DNA of 64,000 nucleotides, taken from NCBI RefSeq assembly GCF_032854445.1, contig NC_088305.1:15733717-15797716 (forward strand), written 5' to 3'. The notes beneath the pieces are model-generated. The model saw only the letters and a list, made by a program, of their open reading frames with translations. It did not search any database and was not told the DNA's origin. This document shows positions 12,013 through 23,464 of this stretch, piece after piece. Each line of letters opens with the position of its first letter. Position 1 is the stretch's first letter. The translations under genes were made by a program, and so were the position numbers. This stretch comes from Liolophura sinensis. Its lineage: Eukaryota > Mollusca > Polyplacophora > Chitonida > Chitonidae.

Positions 12013-12124
12013 CTGTATGAGACGGCGGTCATGAGGGTACAGTCCTGAGCCTTGGAATCACCTGTCTCCTGGTCTAATAACACACACAGCCAAATGGAAC
12101 CAAACTTTACATATACAGCCTCTC
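12013..12124 (-). CDS. Candidate internal exon, gene unknown
   Basis: On the minus strand, 112 bp follow a good acceptor (cttgattgccacag) and end at a GC-type donor (tacag|gcaag). The open frame reads EAVYVKFGSIWLCVLLDQ then ETGDSKAQDCTLMTAVSYR and is continuous with an upstream open stretch. Base composition is richer than the surroundings. GC donors are a minor but real class, which lowers confidence. I do not recognise the product and cannot link it in phase to the candidate at 1798-1876. Confidence 0.3.
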
Positions 12125-12568
12125 CTGTGGCAATCAAGCCATGGAAGAACCACAGGTGCAGATTTGTGACAGTCATTATAAAAGGGATGTAGCAAATCAG
12201 CCTTTAAAAGAATTTTGACTGAACAAAATACTTGTAGTACATATTCAGACCTGTGTTGCCTAAATATATTGCTAATCACTGCACTGTAAAACTGCCAAAA
12301 CATCATCATATTACCACTCGATTTCTATATCAAACATTTTATTTTTTTTTTTTGTGAAAGTAAATATGTGAATCTATGGAGAAGTGAGTCAGATCAATTT
12401 AGAACTGACATAAAAATAGCATGCCATTACATAAATCATACATATATGTAAAAATGGAAGACAATAACCGGATACTAGTAAATTACTTACTATATTTTGT
12501 CTCTGTTGACTGTACAACATGCAGTCCTGCAAGCCTCTGGTTAAAAGCAAAGACCGCTCTAAAACTAT

Positions 12569-13003
12569 GTACGTATCAGATGACAGACCAATAAAAAAAA
12601 ACTGTCCAGGAAAATCGAATAAATAGAAAATACAATTTGTTTAACCAAATAAAGTGTATTTGAATATTTGATTCTATGGTGGTCTTTTCTGAAGCACAAT
12701 GGGATCAGAGATGTCACATTAGGTGTTTGCTACTTAACACAGATTAGACTACTACTTTTCATCGTTAAAAATGTATATGCACAGAGATCTGTGAACGCAT
12801 TCACCTATTTGACCTTGAAACGAGTTATTTCAGGCAAAAACTATAGATGTGAAATAAACGATACCTTCTGGATCACAACAGGCCCGAAGTTGAATCTAAT
12901 CTTTTAACACAATTTTACCCGGTTGGAATAAATTCTAAAAAAAAAAATAAATTCAACTATTTTCCTGGACAGTTCTGAATGGTCTTTCATCTGAAATACC
13001 ACT
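12569..13003. mobile_element. Foldback element, second copy
   Basis: Left arm near 12569-12617 (atcagatgacagaccaataa, aactgtccaggaaaatcg) and right arm near 12955-13003 (attttcctggacagttctga, atggtctttcatctgaaata) are inverted repeats of each other and share their outer core with the 2533-3250 element. The interior has no convincing gene. Confidence 0.55.
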
Positions 13004-13144
13004 TTCCATCTTGTCCATCCGTCAACATTTTCAAGAATAAAATAAAGAAAACTAACAAAACATTTAAAGAATTTACAGGACATCATGTTGCTTACATGTA
13101 GTTTGGCTTCATACAGACTGTTTTTTTCATGGGCCATTTGTGGC

Positions 13145-13486
13145 ATGCATTGATTGCAGTACTGGTACATCCAGTCTGAGTGGAGAAATGTAGCAATCAG
13201 AAGTGCACTGATTGCACTACTGGTACAGAGTGGAGAAATGTAGCAATCAGAAGTGCATTGATTGCACTACTGGTACATCCAGTCTGAATGGAAAAATGTA
13301 GCAATCAGAAGTGCATTGATTGCACTACTGGTACATCCAGTCTGAATGGAAAAATGTAGCAATCAGAAGTGCATTGATTGCACTACTGGTACATCCAGTC
13401 TGAATGGAGAAATGTAGCAATCAGAAGTGCATTGATTGCACTACTGGTACATCCAGTTTGAATGGAGAAATGTAGCAATCAGAACA
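13145..13486. repeat. Minisatellite, 58-bp unit, six copies
   Basis: Units of gtgcattgattgcactactg, gtacatccagtctgaatgga and gaaatgtagcaatcagaa recur almost unchanged. One unit has lost about 10 bp (the catccagtct portion). High unit identity suggests recent expansion or ongoing homogenisation. Confidence 0.92.
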
Positions 13487-13489
13487 GAA

Positions 13490-15143
13490 TATATACAGCT
13501 GGAATTATTTGTGTATGGTTAGAACTGGTCATTACGCAGAAATCCAATGTTCTAAGTTCTAAACAACATAAATGAAAATGAAAATAATAATAAAAAACCA
13601 AACTCTCAGACTGCATGTAAGCTTTAATACAAATGATATGTTTACATGCTTATGGTATCGTTTAAGTGTTAAGCTTTGCTATGGCTATATGCTTGTATTA
13701 AATGTTATGTTCAATAGTTAACATTTGCTATGTTTATTCTTATGCTTTATATGATTAGGCTTATTCTTGTTGTTTTTAAGCCAAGTTTAAGCATAACCAT
13801 AACAACATGAAAGAAGTTGTTGATTCGTTAGGTTTCCTCTTTATTAAGTAGGTACTCGAAATGTTAGGCACTTGCAAAACTTTGCTTCATTTTTTACTGT
13901 CATTATTATTAATCATGTAAATGTTTTGTGATAAGATTACATAAAGGTTCAGGGAAATTGATACATTACTTAAGCAAGAATTGCACAGACAAAATCTGTG
14001 TACAGTAAAATCCATTTTGTACAAAGTGCCTGACCGGAAGTAATTATGAAAATAATTACCCGATTGTAATTAAACTTAAGCATAAACATGTTTAGATGAT
14101 TAAAAAAGAATGTATACAAAGTTTTGTGGAAATAGATTCAGTACTCTTCCAAGAGTTACATGGTCAAAATCTGAATACATGGAAAAGCACTATTACACAA
14201 GCCCTAAATGCGGGTAATTATCAAAATAATTGCCGCTGATTGCCATTAAGCTTACGCATGCACAAGTTTAGATGATAGGCAAGATGTGTGGTAAGTTTTG
14301 GTCATCAAAATCTGTTTGAGAGAAGATGCATGGTCAAAGTCGGGTCTTCAGACAGACGCACAGACATAGTGATTCCTAGGGATATACTGTTTATAGCACT
14401 TGAATGTGTCACCTATATCCGTCTTTAAAAAACAGGACAACCTGAAATTATTGCCTGTCATGTATACCTATAGATGTCCCCTTTGTGAAGATAACCCAAA
14501 GATTTCCGCTGAAGACACAAAAACACAGACAGAATCAAGGGAAACGGAAACAACTGACAACACTTATCAAAATGTTATCATAACGGAAACATATAACACT
14601 GTCTGATAAAGACTGAGCCCTTGTATTGAGTACCTCACACTCATAGACTGTGGATGACACTGTACAAAGCTGTCAGGACACCAAATTTAATATTCGACAT
14701 ATTAGTGCTCAGAGTAAACACACGCTTATAGAGTGTAAAAACACATAATAAATAAATGAGGACTTCTAGATGACATATACGGTATAATGTATAAATAATA
14801 CAATGAAGCTAAAAATCTTCAATTTTCCCACTGACATGAATGCACATGGGCATGTAGACATGATGTATGGGTACAACAAATGCATGGCAGTTTTAGGTGT
14901 TAGCTAAATCTGTAATCTAATATATAGACCTTCATCAACACGCTGCCCACCCTCCCCCTAAATCAATTCCCCTTCAACCACTCCGCCCCCACCCACCTCA
15001 CCCCCCCTCAAACATGAATATTTTATGTACATGTGATGGCTATACAGATCTGACCATGCATTTCCTAAGGGCATCCTCCTTGATGAGGGCACATCTTTGA
15101 GGCTTAAGCCCACCTGTACATGTAGCTGACAATTACACTATAT
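13490..15143. other. Gene-less stretch, nothing recognised
   Basis: AT-rich DNA. A C-rich patch lies at about 14942-15010. The open frame at 14400-14606 has no splice or codon support. Confidence 0.4.
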
Positions 15144-15356
15144 ACCCTAATTCTCCAAACCCCTCTGCGCCCAATATTTTGAAACATTCTGATAGAGCTG
15201 TGAGGTGCAGAAAAATAGTTTGCACAGTTTTATGAAGCTTGTATCTCTATTGACACAAACAAACTATTTTTATCCTCATTTTCATAATAACCGTATGCAA
15301 AAATTTTCCTGAAAAAAATACTTCAGTGGTTTTAAAGGTTGAGGATTAATTTACAG
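15144..15356 (+). mobile_element. MITE-like element family A (plus)
   Basis: Begins accctaattctccaaacccc and ends ttaaaggttgaggattaatt, with internal blocks tttgaaacattctgatagag and cacagttttatgaagctt shared with the other copies. Terminal repeats are more eroded than in the 7243 copy. Confidence 0.65.
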
Positions 15357-15671
15357 AATAAATTGTACCGGTATCCAAAAAGCTCAAATAATAGACATTT
15401 TAAAAATATTTCACAAATACAGCTAACTACTGAAGCAAACTAATCTAAGTATAAATAATTTTCAATATTTTTTTATGAATACCTCATGCAAGCGTTCAGG
15501 TAAAAAAAGAAGGAACTAAGAAAGTTCATTCCTTCTTTAACAATGTACATGTACATAACAGTAAAACATAAATAAAGAACATTTGATACTTGCTCAAACT
15601 GTTCGAGACTTCATGGCAACATGGCTGACCACGCCGGGCATTTGACCAGACAAGATGGTCTAACATTAAGT

Positions 15672-15872
15672 TTGAGACCACTTATATCATCCACCAATAT
15701 GACATACAATTACACTTATATCATCCACCAAAGTGACATACAATTACACTTATGTCATCCACCAGTGTGACAGACAATTACACTTATGTCATCCACCAGT
15801 ATGACATATAATTACACTTATGTCATCCACCAGTATGACATACCATTACACTTATGTCATCCACCAGTATGA
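15672..15872. repeat. Minisatellite, 34-bp unit, six copies
   Basis: Units of acttatgtcatccaccagta followed by tgacatacaattac. The array resumes for a partial unit after the inserted SINE (16145-16172). Confidence 0.9.
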
Positions 15873-16144
15873 TTTACTTATTTATTTATTTATTTGATTG
15901 GTATTTTACGCCGTTCTCAAGAATATTTCACTTATACGACGGCGGCCATCATTATGGTGGGTGGAAACCGGGCAGAGCTCGAGGGAAACCCACGACCATC
16001 CGCAGGTTGCAGGCAGACCTTCCCACTTACGGCCGGAGAGGAAGCCAGCATGAGCTGGACTTCAACTCGCAGCGACCGCATTGGTGAGAGGCTCCTGGGT
16101 CATTACGCTGCACTAGCGCGCTAGCCGACTAAGCCACCGAGGCC
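15873..16144 (-). mobile_element. SINE family 1 inserted into a minisatellite
   Basis: Full-length reverse copy with a clean tRNA-like head (agccgactaagccaccgagg). The flanks CCACCAGTATGA at 15861-15872 and 16145-16156 are the target duplication. Because the target is itself a tandem repeat, the duplication alone is not proof, but the SINE ends fit exactly. Confidence 0.88.
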
Positions 16145-16823
16145 CCACCAGTATGACATATAACTACACTTAACATGTAGGAAAGTTTGTCATAGCGTGA
16201 AAATACGAGAAATGGGAGCTCACCTATTACAGCACACAGTATTCAGCTTATGTCACAACAGACGAATATTTTCCAGGCAAAAGATCAATATAAAACATGA
16301 TATCAGCCTTTGAGAATCGCAGAAAAATGTCAAGAGATCTTAAACAAAGTTGATGTTTTCTGCTTAAAAGTTCGCCAAAGATATCTACTGTATTTAATTT
16401 AGGGCCAGGGTATTAAAATTACCTGCGAATGAATTAAAAAGTATACAAGGTTTACCCAGGGCTTTCCAAAAAAATTTACGAAATTAAAATCTGCTTTAAA
16501 GCTACATGTAGGTCATCAACTAATTTATAAAATGCTACTTTAACACGGACATTTGCCACTAGACGTTCCCGAGTTCCCACCTAACCACAGCTTAATCCTA
16601 AAAATGCACATATTAAACAGGGAGGTAATTGAGAGCGGTCCTATTATGAGGGACATGGAGGTGGTTTTGGAACAGGAATAAATGAGACATGGCATTATCT
16701 GATTCTGTGTCAAGTCAGAAGTACAATACACAGTCATTAGTCTGAGTACACGGACTGTTGAGAAGCCATGAACATGATGGCATATAGCCTGGAGCCATTT
16801 TTCATGTGAAACGATACTTTATT

Positions 16824-17093
16824 TATTTATTTATTTCATTGGTGTTTTACACCCTACTCAAGAATATTCCACTTATATAACAGTGGCCAGCATTATGGTG
16901 AGAGGAAACCAGGTATAGCCTGGGGGAAACCCACGACCACCTGCAGGTTGCTGCCAGACCTTCCCACATACACCCGGAGAGGAAGCTGGCCAGCATGAGC
17001 TGCACTTGAACTCACAGCGACTGCATTTGTGAGAGGCTCCTGGGTCATTACGCTGCGCTAGCACGCTAACCAACTGAGCCACGGAGGCCCCCA
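16824..17093 (-). mobile_element. SINE family 1 (minus)
   Basis: Full-length reverse copy ending in gctaaccaactgagccacgg. Flanked by ATACTTTATT (16814-16823 and 17094-17103), a likely 10-bp target duplication overlapping the tail. Confidence 0.88.
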
Positions 17094-17103
17094 ATACTTT
17101 ATT

Positions 17104-19017
17104 GGATACCATTACAAAATTGTGTGTGGCAATTGGAGGGGGAGAAGTTACAATGTGGGTTGGACCAGCTAGACGTAATGAACTAGAGTATGTGCTTATT
17201 CGGGCCGCGACATGTTCCCAACCATGTCACAGAGGTTGTTGGCTTCTGACTCTTGGTTAAGCAGAAATGGCGTATTCAAGTATTCTTCACCCAAGTCAGT
17301 GTACTTGGACTAACAGAGCCAATAGTCTGCACACTCTTTGGCCACATGGCTATAACATACTGGACATGAAAACAACTGAAGAAGTGTTAGCAACAAAAAC
17401 TTTGGGAATCAGCAAAAAATCAGTATTTCGTCCATGTTATTTATCACCTCCTCCTCTATGTCAGGAATGCGGGCGCTCAAAACTTAGCCACACGTGTGTG
17501 GCTCAACTGATCTGATGATGTACTAACATACCAAGCAGTACAGAGCCACACTCAAACCTGGCAGAAATCAAACGGACTAAGTAGCCCGTTCTTGCCGTCA
17601 AATGACTTAGGGATTCCCATGAGATATGTCATCAGCTATCCTGCTATAAATACATATAAGTTCTGTAGCAGCTCGTACAATACAGGCTATAAATACACTC
17701 TCAAGTGGAAACGCTTTTGGGAATAACTTGGAAAATTTTGAAATATTATGTAGATGAAGCGACTCGGTTAGAACTGGCAGCAGTACAACTTTCCAAGCTT
17801 GGTCATTTGCAGACACCTTCATTCCTCTGCGAGTTCTGTGTGCAGAATTAGGCTTCCCCTATGTGGGAAAACTTGCAAGCACATGTTACCTCACATTACA
17901 GGACATTTTGCGGTTATATCAAATAGAAACAAGGCCTTCAATCCCGCAGATGGAGACTCCGGCAGTGAAAAGACATGGATTTAGTGTATGTAGGCCTATG
18001 TGACTGGAACCTACGAAACAGACACAGAAATGGTCAGATAGGTTTGATCTCGTCGTTGAAAAATGAATATACCAGGTCATTCATTGTTGTACTGCATTTC
18101 GGGAGCTTTCCGTCAGGAAGCAAGTTTTTCTGCTTCCAACACCCGCGATTTCATGGGGGGAGTGAGTGAAACCGACCTGCTCGGTGCGCTGATTCAGGTG
18201 TCAACTGCACTCGTGGAGCTACTCGACTATATGAATACTGTCTTACCAACATCACCCCACAACCATGATGCATTCAATATACTTCCCTTCAACGACAAAG
18301 GCCGTAATCTTTAGCACAGAGCTAGATTAATTGTGAACTTTTTTGCCCGTACGTATGACCAATGTTGTTGTTGTAGCGTCAAAATACGCCCTGGCTTGAA
18401 GGTGCTTACTGCAAGATTAAGGCCGAGTTCTATATTAGATTATACAAACACAGATTTCGCAACTAAAAGAAAGCTAGTCTTACCTAAGTCAAAAATACCT
18501 TCCATGTCGTTGCGGAAAGAAGCTGCGATAGACAGGTATTTGTCCGGTAAATTCTGCTTTTATCAGAGCTAACAGCGTCGTGTTTTCACACCTGAAGGAG
18601 AATTAATTTACTGTCAATGATCTTCTGTCATTCCGCCATCACGCAGGTAAACTAACCGAACAACCAATCATGGAGCGCTTCGCATATCCCGATTGACCAA
18701 TGAAAAAAGTTGCAGACTGCTAATAGGAGCAGATAACCCGTACACACATTCACTAGTGTTGAAAATTGAGGATATTGCCTCCCCTGAACAGTTCTTGTAC
18801 AGGAACAACCTGAAACTGGCAGGGGTGCAGGATACACTTGACGGATTTTTTGGCTCGTGCAGACAAATTTTCATCGAATTCTAAAAATCCGCCTAGGCCT
18901 AGTAGGCCTATGTCCCTGTCGTCGACGGCGTGTTTTGCAGGCGATCTTGTCATCTGGATGGCTTCTTGTAGTATTCGTTTTTTTTTTTTTCCAGTGTGAC
19001 TAATTAATGTTCAGTGT
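17104..19017. other. Gene-less stretch with moderate GC
   Basis: Several open frames of 60-83 aa occur at 17.3-18.9 kb on both strands, but none has flanking splice sites or recognisable motifs. Composition is less AT-rich than to the left, so undetected short exons or old mobile-element debris are possible. Confidence 0.35.
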
Positions 19018-19420
19018 CTTGACAGTGTTCCAGTTGATGGTGTGGGATGGGTTTCCTGGATATGGTCAGCTATGGCAGATTTGGAGTCAAGTTTTTGGAC
19101 GGATGATTTGTGTTCCTTCATTTGGTATACAAATAGAATGTAACTGCAATAAATCCTACATAGTTGAAACAGGAAGACCCCTAGAAACTCGCATGAACAC
19201 AAATCATCCGTTCAAAAAACTTGACTCCAAATCTGCCATAGCTGACCATATCCAGGAAAACCAATCCCACACCATCTACTGGAACACAGTTAAGACATGA
19301 AACATTAATAAACCCCACTGGAGAAAACGAAAACCACAAGAAGCCATGCAGATCAAAAGACTGAATCCCAACCTGACCAGAGATCAAGGCTCAAGGCGTC
19401 AATCTCCCTTCAGCCTACGA
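19018..19420 (+). mobile_element. Penelope-like element remnant (GIY-YIG end), folded back
   Basis: Positions 19120-19300 read ECNCNKSYIVETGRPLETRM and then SKSAIADHIQENQSHTIYW. This resembles the C-x-C-x-YIGETGRPLETR and SAIAEH signatures of the GIY-YIG endonuclease of Penelope-like retroelements. Downstream, QEAMQIKRLNPNLTRDQG (19340-19400) fits the C-terminal end of the same proteins. The right part (19195-19294) is also present as an inverted copy at 19018-19115, giving arms of about 98 bp around a 79-bp spacer. It is a broken fragment with no reverse transcriptase domain visible. Confidence 0.7.
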
Positions 19421-19599
19421 CTTCCTAATCCTCCAAGCCGACCAGGAACCCCACCGAGCTTAACTAGTACCCCCCCTTATCTTACAAACAAAACCGCTTC
19501 GCTATTTAAACATACAAGAACTATCTTATATATTTGTTTTCTTTATTTGTTTTCACAGGAACAAAAAACAATGATGAACATTTAAATTATCGGCAGGAG

Positions 19600-20337
19600 T
19601 TATGTTCTTAGGCTGGAGAATAGCCAGAAACTGTTCTACAAGTCAATGAAACGTGCTGTCTCCGCCGCCAAGGAAGGCCAAGAATAAAAACTGGAAACAG
19701 AAAAGGAAATCAACCAAAGAAGAAGACAGGAAAACAATAAGAAGACCCACGGGACCAAAGAAAATTAACACCAAAGAAACGAAGACCAGAAACTTGAAGA
19801 CTTCATAACAATAGGACTATCTCTTGCTTCAACTAAGTGGATGAGGCCTGACATCCTTGCTCCTCAATTATACTTGTCGCACCTGTTACAGGCACAGGTT
19901 TCCAGTACGCAGGTGTTTCTTGGATGGCGTGCGGTATAAGTGGCGGGAGCACCAGAACTCCACGTCACAGAGGAGGAAGCAAGAGAACAAAACTGTTATC
20001 CAATAAATAAAAGCACTACTGCTGTTTTCTGTCTGTGTAAAGTCCTTTATAGGCAACTCAATGTAAGTCTGTAATGTACATCTATGTATTTCTGATGTTA
20101 AGAGAACGTAAATCTCTGTAAATAGCTTACTATTTATCTCCTTTCTGTTAAATAACCATGGCAGCTTTTGAACCTATACAATAAGCTATATACATACTAC
20201 CACAAAAAGGATTATTCCAATAATTGACTCATGTACATATGTAATTAGTATACGTTAAAAAAATAAAACACTGATTTGATGGGCTATGATATCCGCCCGA
20301 AAAGTGACGCTAAAACCAGTATATATATATATAGATC
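19600..20337. other. Gene-less stretch, nothing recognised
   Basis: A-rich sequence around 19650-19810 (aag/aac-rich) may be part of the decayed retroelement next to it. No exon or RNA gene recognised. Confidence 0.35.
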
Positions 20338-20351
20338 AAAAAAAAAAGAAT

Positions 20352-20445
<94 letters not shown>

Positions 20446-20459
20446 ATTCTTTTTTTTTT
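20338..20459. repeat. Perfect 122-bp palindrome with a TA core
   Basis: The outer arms are A10-gaatcacatttta and its exact complement taaaatgtgattc-T10, enclosing an uninterrupted (TA)n tract. The whole block reads the same on both strands. Confidence 0.92.
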
Positions 20460-20959
20460 GGGGGTCTCAAAGATCAGGCCTTGTACATCAAACTAAGCCA
20501 TCCATCGTGTAAAAGTAGAAATTAAAAAAAAGAGATGTTTTGAAGGGTAAGTATTGCGAATTCGAAAATTGTCTTACTTATATTTCAGCGGATTTTTCAT
20601 AAACGCGTAGGCTTACCATTATGAAAGTGAAAAAATCTCCACTTGAACAATCAAGTTATCAAATATATAGGACAGGCCATGTAAAACTGGTTAGCCCAGT
20701 CTTAGTGTACTGGAAGTGGGTGGGACTGCTTTATGTATGTGGTGTGTTTGGTATTGGAATGAGGCAGCAGTTGTTCTGTAATCTATTACCACTTGAACTT
20801 GTTTGACATCACCAACCACTCTGCTATAAGTGAAACGACTTCCAGTATGAACTTCATGTTTGTCAATATACATTTGTATATATTTTATCGATGTGATGAA
20901 CGAAAAAGATGCAGACAAGAAGGTGAAGGTGCTGTTTGCCTAATGTGGGAATATACGTT

Positions 20960-21245
20960 TATACGACCATGTGAAGGGGGGAATGGTAGCCCCCACCGTT
21001 CGTAGTCGCCTTTGTTGTATATCGAAGTTGTTCAAGTATAACAGAAGTACCTTTCTCTCTCTATTTCAATGTTCTTATAATTCTGTAAGTTGGTGCGAGG
21101 TTTACATCGGACAGACCAACGGCAAGATACGAAGACGTGAGTGTAGGGGTGAATCGAAGTCCCCACCGTTCGTAGTCGTCTGTGTTGTATGTCGAAGTTG
21201 TTAAAGTATGGCAGAAGAACTTTCCCCTCTCTATTTCAATGTTCT
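20960..21245 (+). repeat. Direct duplication, about 170-bp period
   Basis: The block ccccaccgttcgtagtcg, then tatcgaagttgtt and ctatttcaatgttct, appears at about 20991-21073 and again at about 21160-21245 with roughly a dozen differences. Between them 21098-21135 reads EVYIGQTNGKIRRRE, which is reminiscent of a GIY-YIG motif, so the duplication may also derive from a Penelope-like element. That last point is weak. Confidence 0.55.
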
Positions 21246-21803
21246 AAATTTTTCTGTGTTTATTTCAAACACAGGTAGTGGCGAAGGCCCTGATCAGCAA
21301 CAAAGCATTAGAAACTAAAATGATCAATACCTTCTCCAGTCCCTATACTTAACCCGCGGCCTTGCATTTGGGGCCGGTAACACCAAGCGTGTGTCATATA
21401 GGCTTACACGCGGACAATTTAAAAAAAAAACCCGGCTCGAACCCTACTTTATGTTTGCTCTTCACCGATTCCCTAAAACGCCCGAAATGTAATATGTCGA
21501 AGGCAGCATTGGTAAACCATCATTCAACAGTAATCCAGTCGTTTAAACTTTCAAATAGGGCAACTCAAATCGTCTGCTATGTTTGGAATTTTTTTGTCAA
21601 CTTCCCACACTAATATACACGCCCTGTGTAGGGAAATGCACGCAGTGTCGTATTGAACTATCTATTATGAAACACATCCTACATTCAACTAAAAAGTTTA
21701 CAGTCGTTTATGAAAATAATGTTGAATAGATGAAATAGTCAGTTAACTTATGTCGCAAATTAGTTCACATGTCAAGAATGCATAAAATATTTCAAAATGT
21801 ATT

Positions 21804-23402
21804 TTAATTTTCGTTCAGTAGATCCCTTGCACGTGTTGGCAGCATTGCCTTTGCTCCTGGCTTTGGTCGCGTTGTTATCCGAAATTGGAAACCGCCTTTG
21901 CCTTCCAGTAAGTGGCGCTCGTGCTGCCAGCTGAATAGGGCGCCATCTGTCGTTTCCAGGTATGGGTTTATTTCAATGACCCAGAGTTTCTCGTTCGGTG
22001 TCCCTGAAAACGACACGATTACATATAGCATGGCATTACATAGTTCACGTTTCACCTACCATCGTTTAGAATAATTTTTTTCTTCGTTAGTATAGCTTTT
22101 CGTTTCGAACGTTGCCTCAATCTTAAAAGGATAATAATTTGATGTTGTAAACCTATAGGCGCATATATATATATATAGCAATTTACCGTTTGGGGCCTGG
22201 CAGCACAGTTCCTACAAAGAGATCGAATGCCAGCTAGATTATAACTCTCACGGCCACACATGTTTATGCCATGTTGCCATGATCGTTGCAAACAATTCAA
22301 TAATAGCTCACGGTGGCTTTGTAGAACAAGACGTTGGTACCTCTGTATATACTCCTAACCATACAGGTCCTTCCTTACCGCTAATAATACGATTCATGCC
22401 CGTAATCCCTGTGGATTATTGGTTCTTTGGATAAAATGTCAGCATTCGTTTAGTTGCATAAGTCATCCCAAAGATTTTACTTGTGCGTTTATTTACTTTT
22501 TAAGACCTACCATTCTGGGAAATGGCGAAGTCAATGATGAAGTTGCTTGAGAATGCCTCAGACATTAGACGTGTTCTGACTTCGGTTTCAAAGAACTTAA
22601 TAAGTTTTTGCTCAATGCCACCCTGCTGCTCAAGTAGCCGTTGAGAGAAGATCAAGTAGTTGTACTGTGAGAGAGCCACTAGATCATGATTGTACACAAA
22701 ACCCCGAAATTCCATGTCAACGTCGATGGGAACAAACTGTCGGATCACGAAATTCTCGTGGAATCTATCAGGAACCGCTAAGGCCAGAAGCATATCTTGA
22801 TAAATCCGTTCACTTCTCATGAACAAGTCCATCACTTCTTCGGCACTTTTGACCATCATGGCGTCAAAGCAAACTTGCAAAAGAGTGGTGAGTTTTGTGT
22901 TTTCTTTTGAACGGTCTTCTTCTGGAAAACTCGACAATCTTTGGCGATACAAATGTTCCAAACGTTCCTGAGCCAACGGACCATCTTTTGGACTTCGACT
23001 GGAGGTTTTGACAAAAACATAACCTTCTTTGACGTACTCATTCATTGCTATGGCTAACTCTGTGCGCATACCTTCCAAAATGACGTTCTCTTCCGGTAAC
23101 AATTTGTCCTCCCATGAAAGACGACAGATGCTTCTGTGGTCAAGATTTTTATAGATTCGTTCATAAACATTGACAAAAAGTCTAGCTTGCTCAATGGAGA
23201 TTGAACTGTAGCAAGTTGTAAAAGTCACATCCTTAAGTAGATCGAGCCACTTCTCTGTGTTCACATCTAAAACCTTGCCCTGATATTCATCTATATCTGC
23301 TTGTTTTATGAACCCCGCCATTTTAGGGCTCGAGAAATCCTTCATAGGCTCTGGGCTAGGTTTGAGTTTTTGCTTGAGCAATTGTTCTTTAAAGCTCGCC
23401 AT
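21804..23402 (-). CDS. CDC123/D123-family ATP-grasp protein, two exons
   Basis: Exon 1 is 23402-22511 and exon 2 is 22003-21804 (minus strand). The intron has a cagaatG|GTAGGT donor and gttttcag acceptor in phase 1. The joined product is 363 aa. Seen: VKTSSRSPKD at residues 131-140 matches the KxxWSAPRDA nucleotide-binding segment of CDC123. EFRGFVYNHDLVALSQYNYL (221-240) matches the FRCFV-KLIGISQRDY strand. FIIDFAISQ (288-296) and LWVIEINPYLETTDGALFSW (304-323) match the C-terminal D-x-N metal-binding and TDSLLFSW motifs. CDC123 proteins use this fold to help assemble translation factor eIF2. This protein differs enough from CDC123 itself (for example E-I-N instead of D-F-N) that I infer a related paralogue whose partner is unknown. 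The start ATG has a good context (aagATGG). A possible 5' UTR acceptor lies near 23464. Confidence 0.85.
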
Positions 23403-23464
23403 CTTGACCGTCGATGTTATATGGTACTCTTTACAATGATAGAACCTCCGTCTGCGCTTTGCCT

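Noticed and set aside
20286-20525. Open frame of alternating Tyr-Ile
   Set aside because: It is translation of the (TA)n tract in the palindrome; the same applies at 62511-62813.
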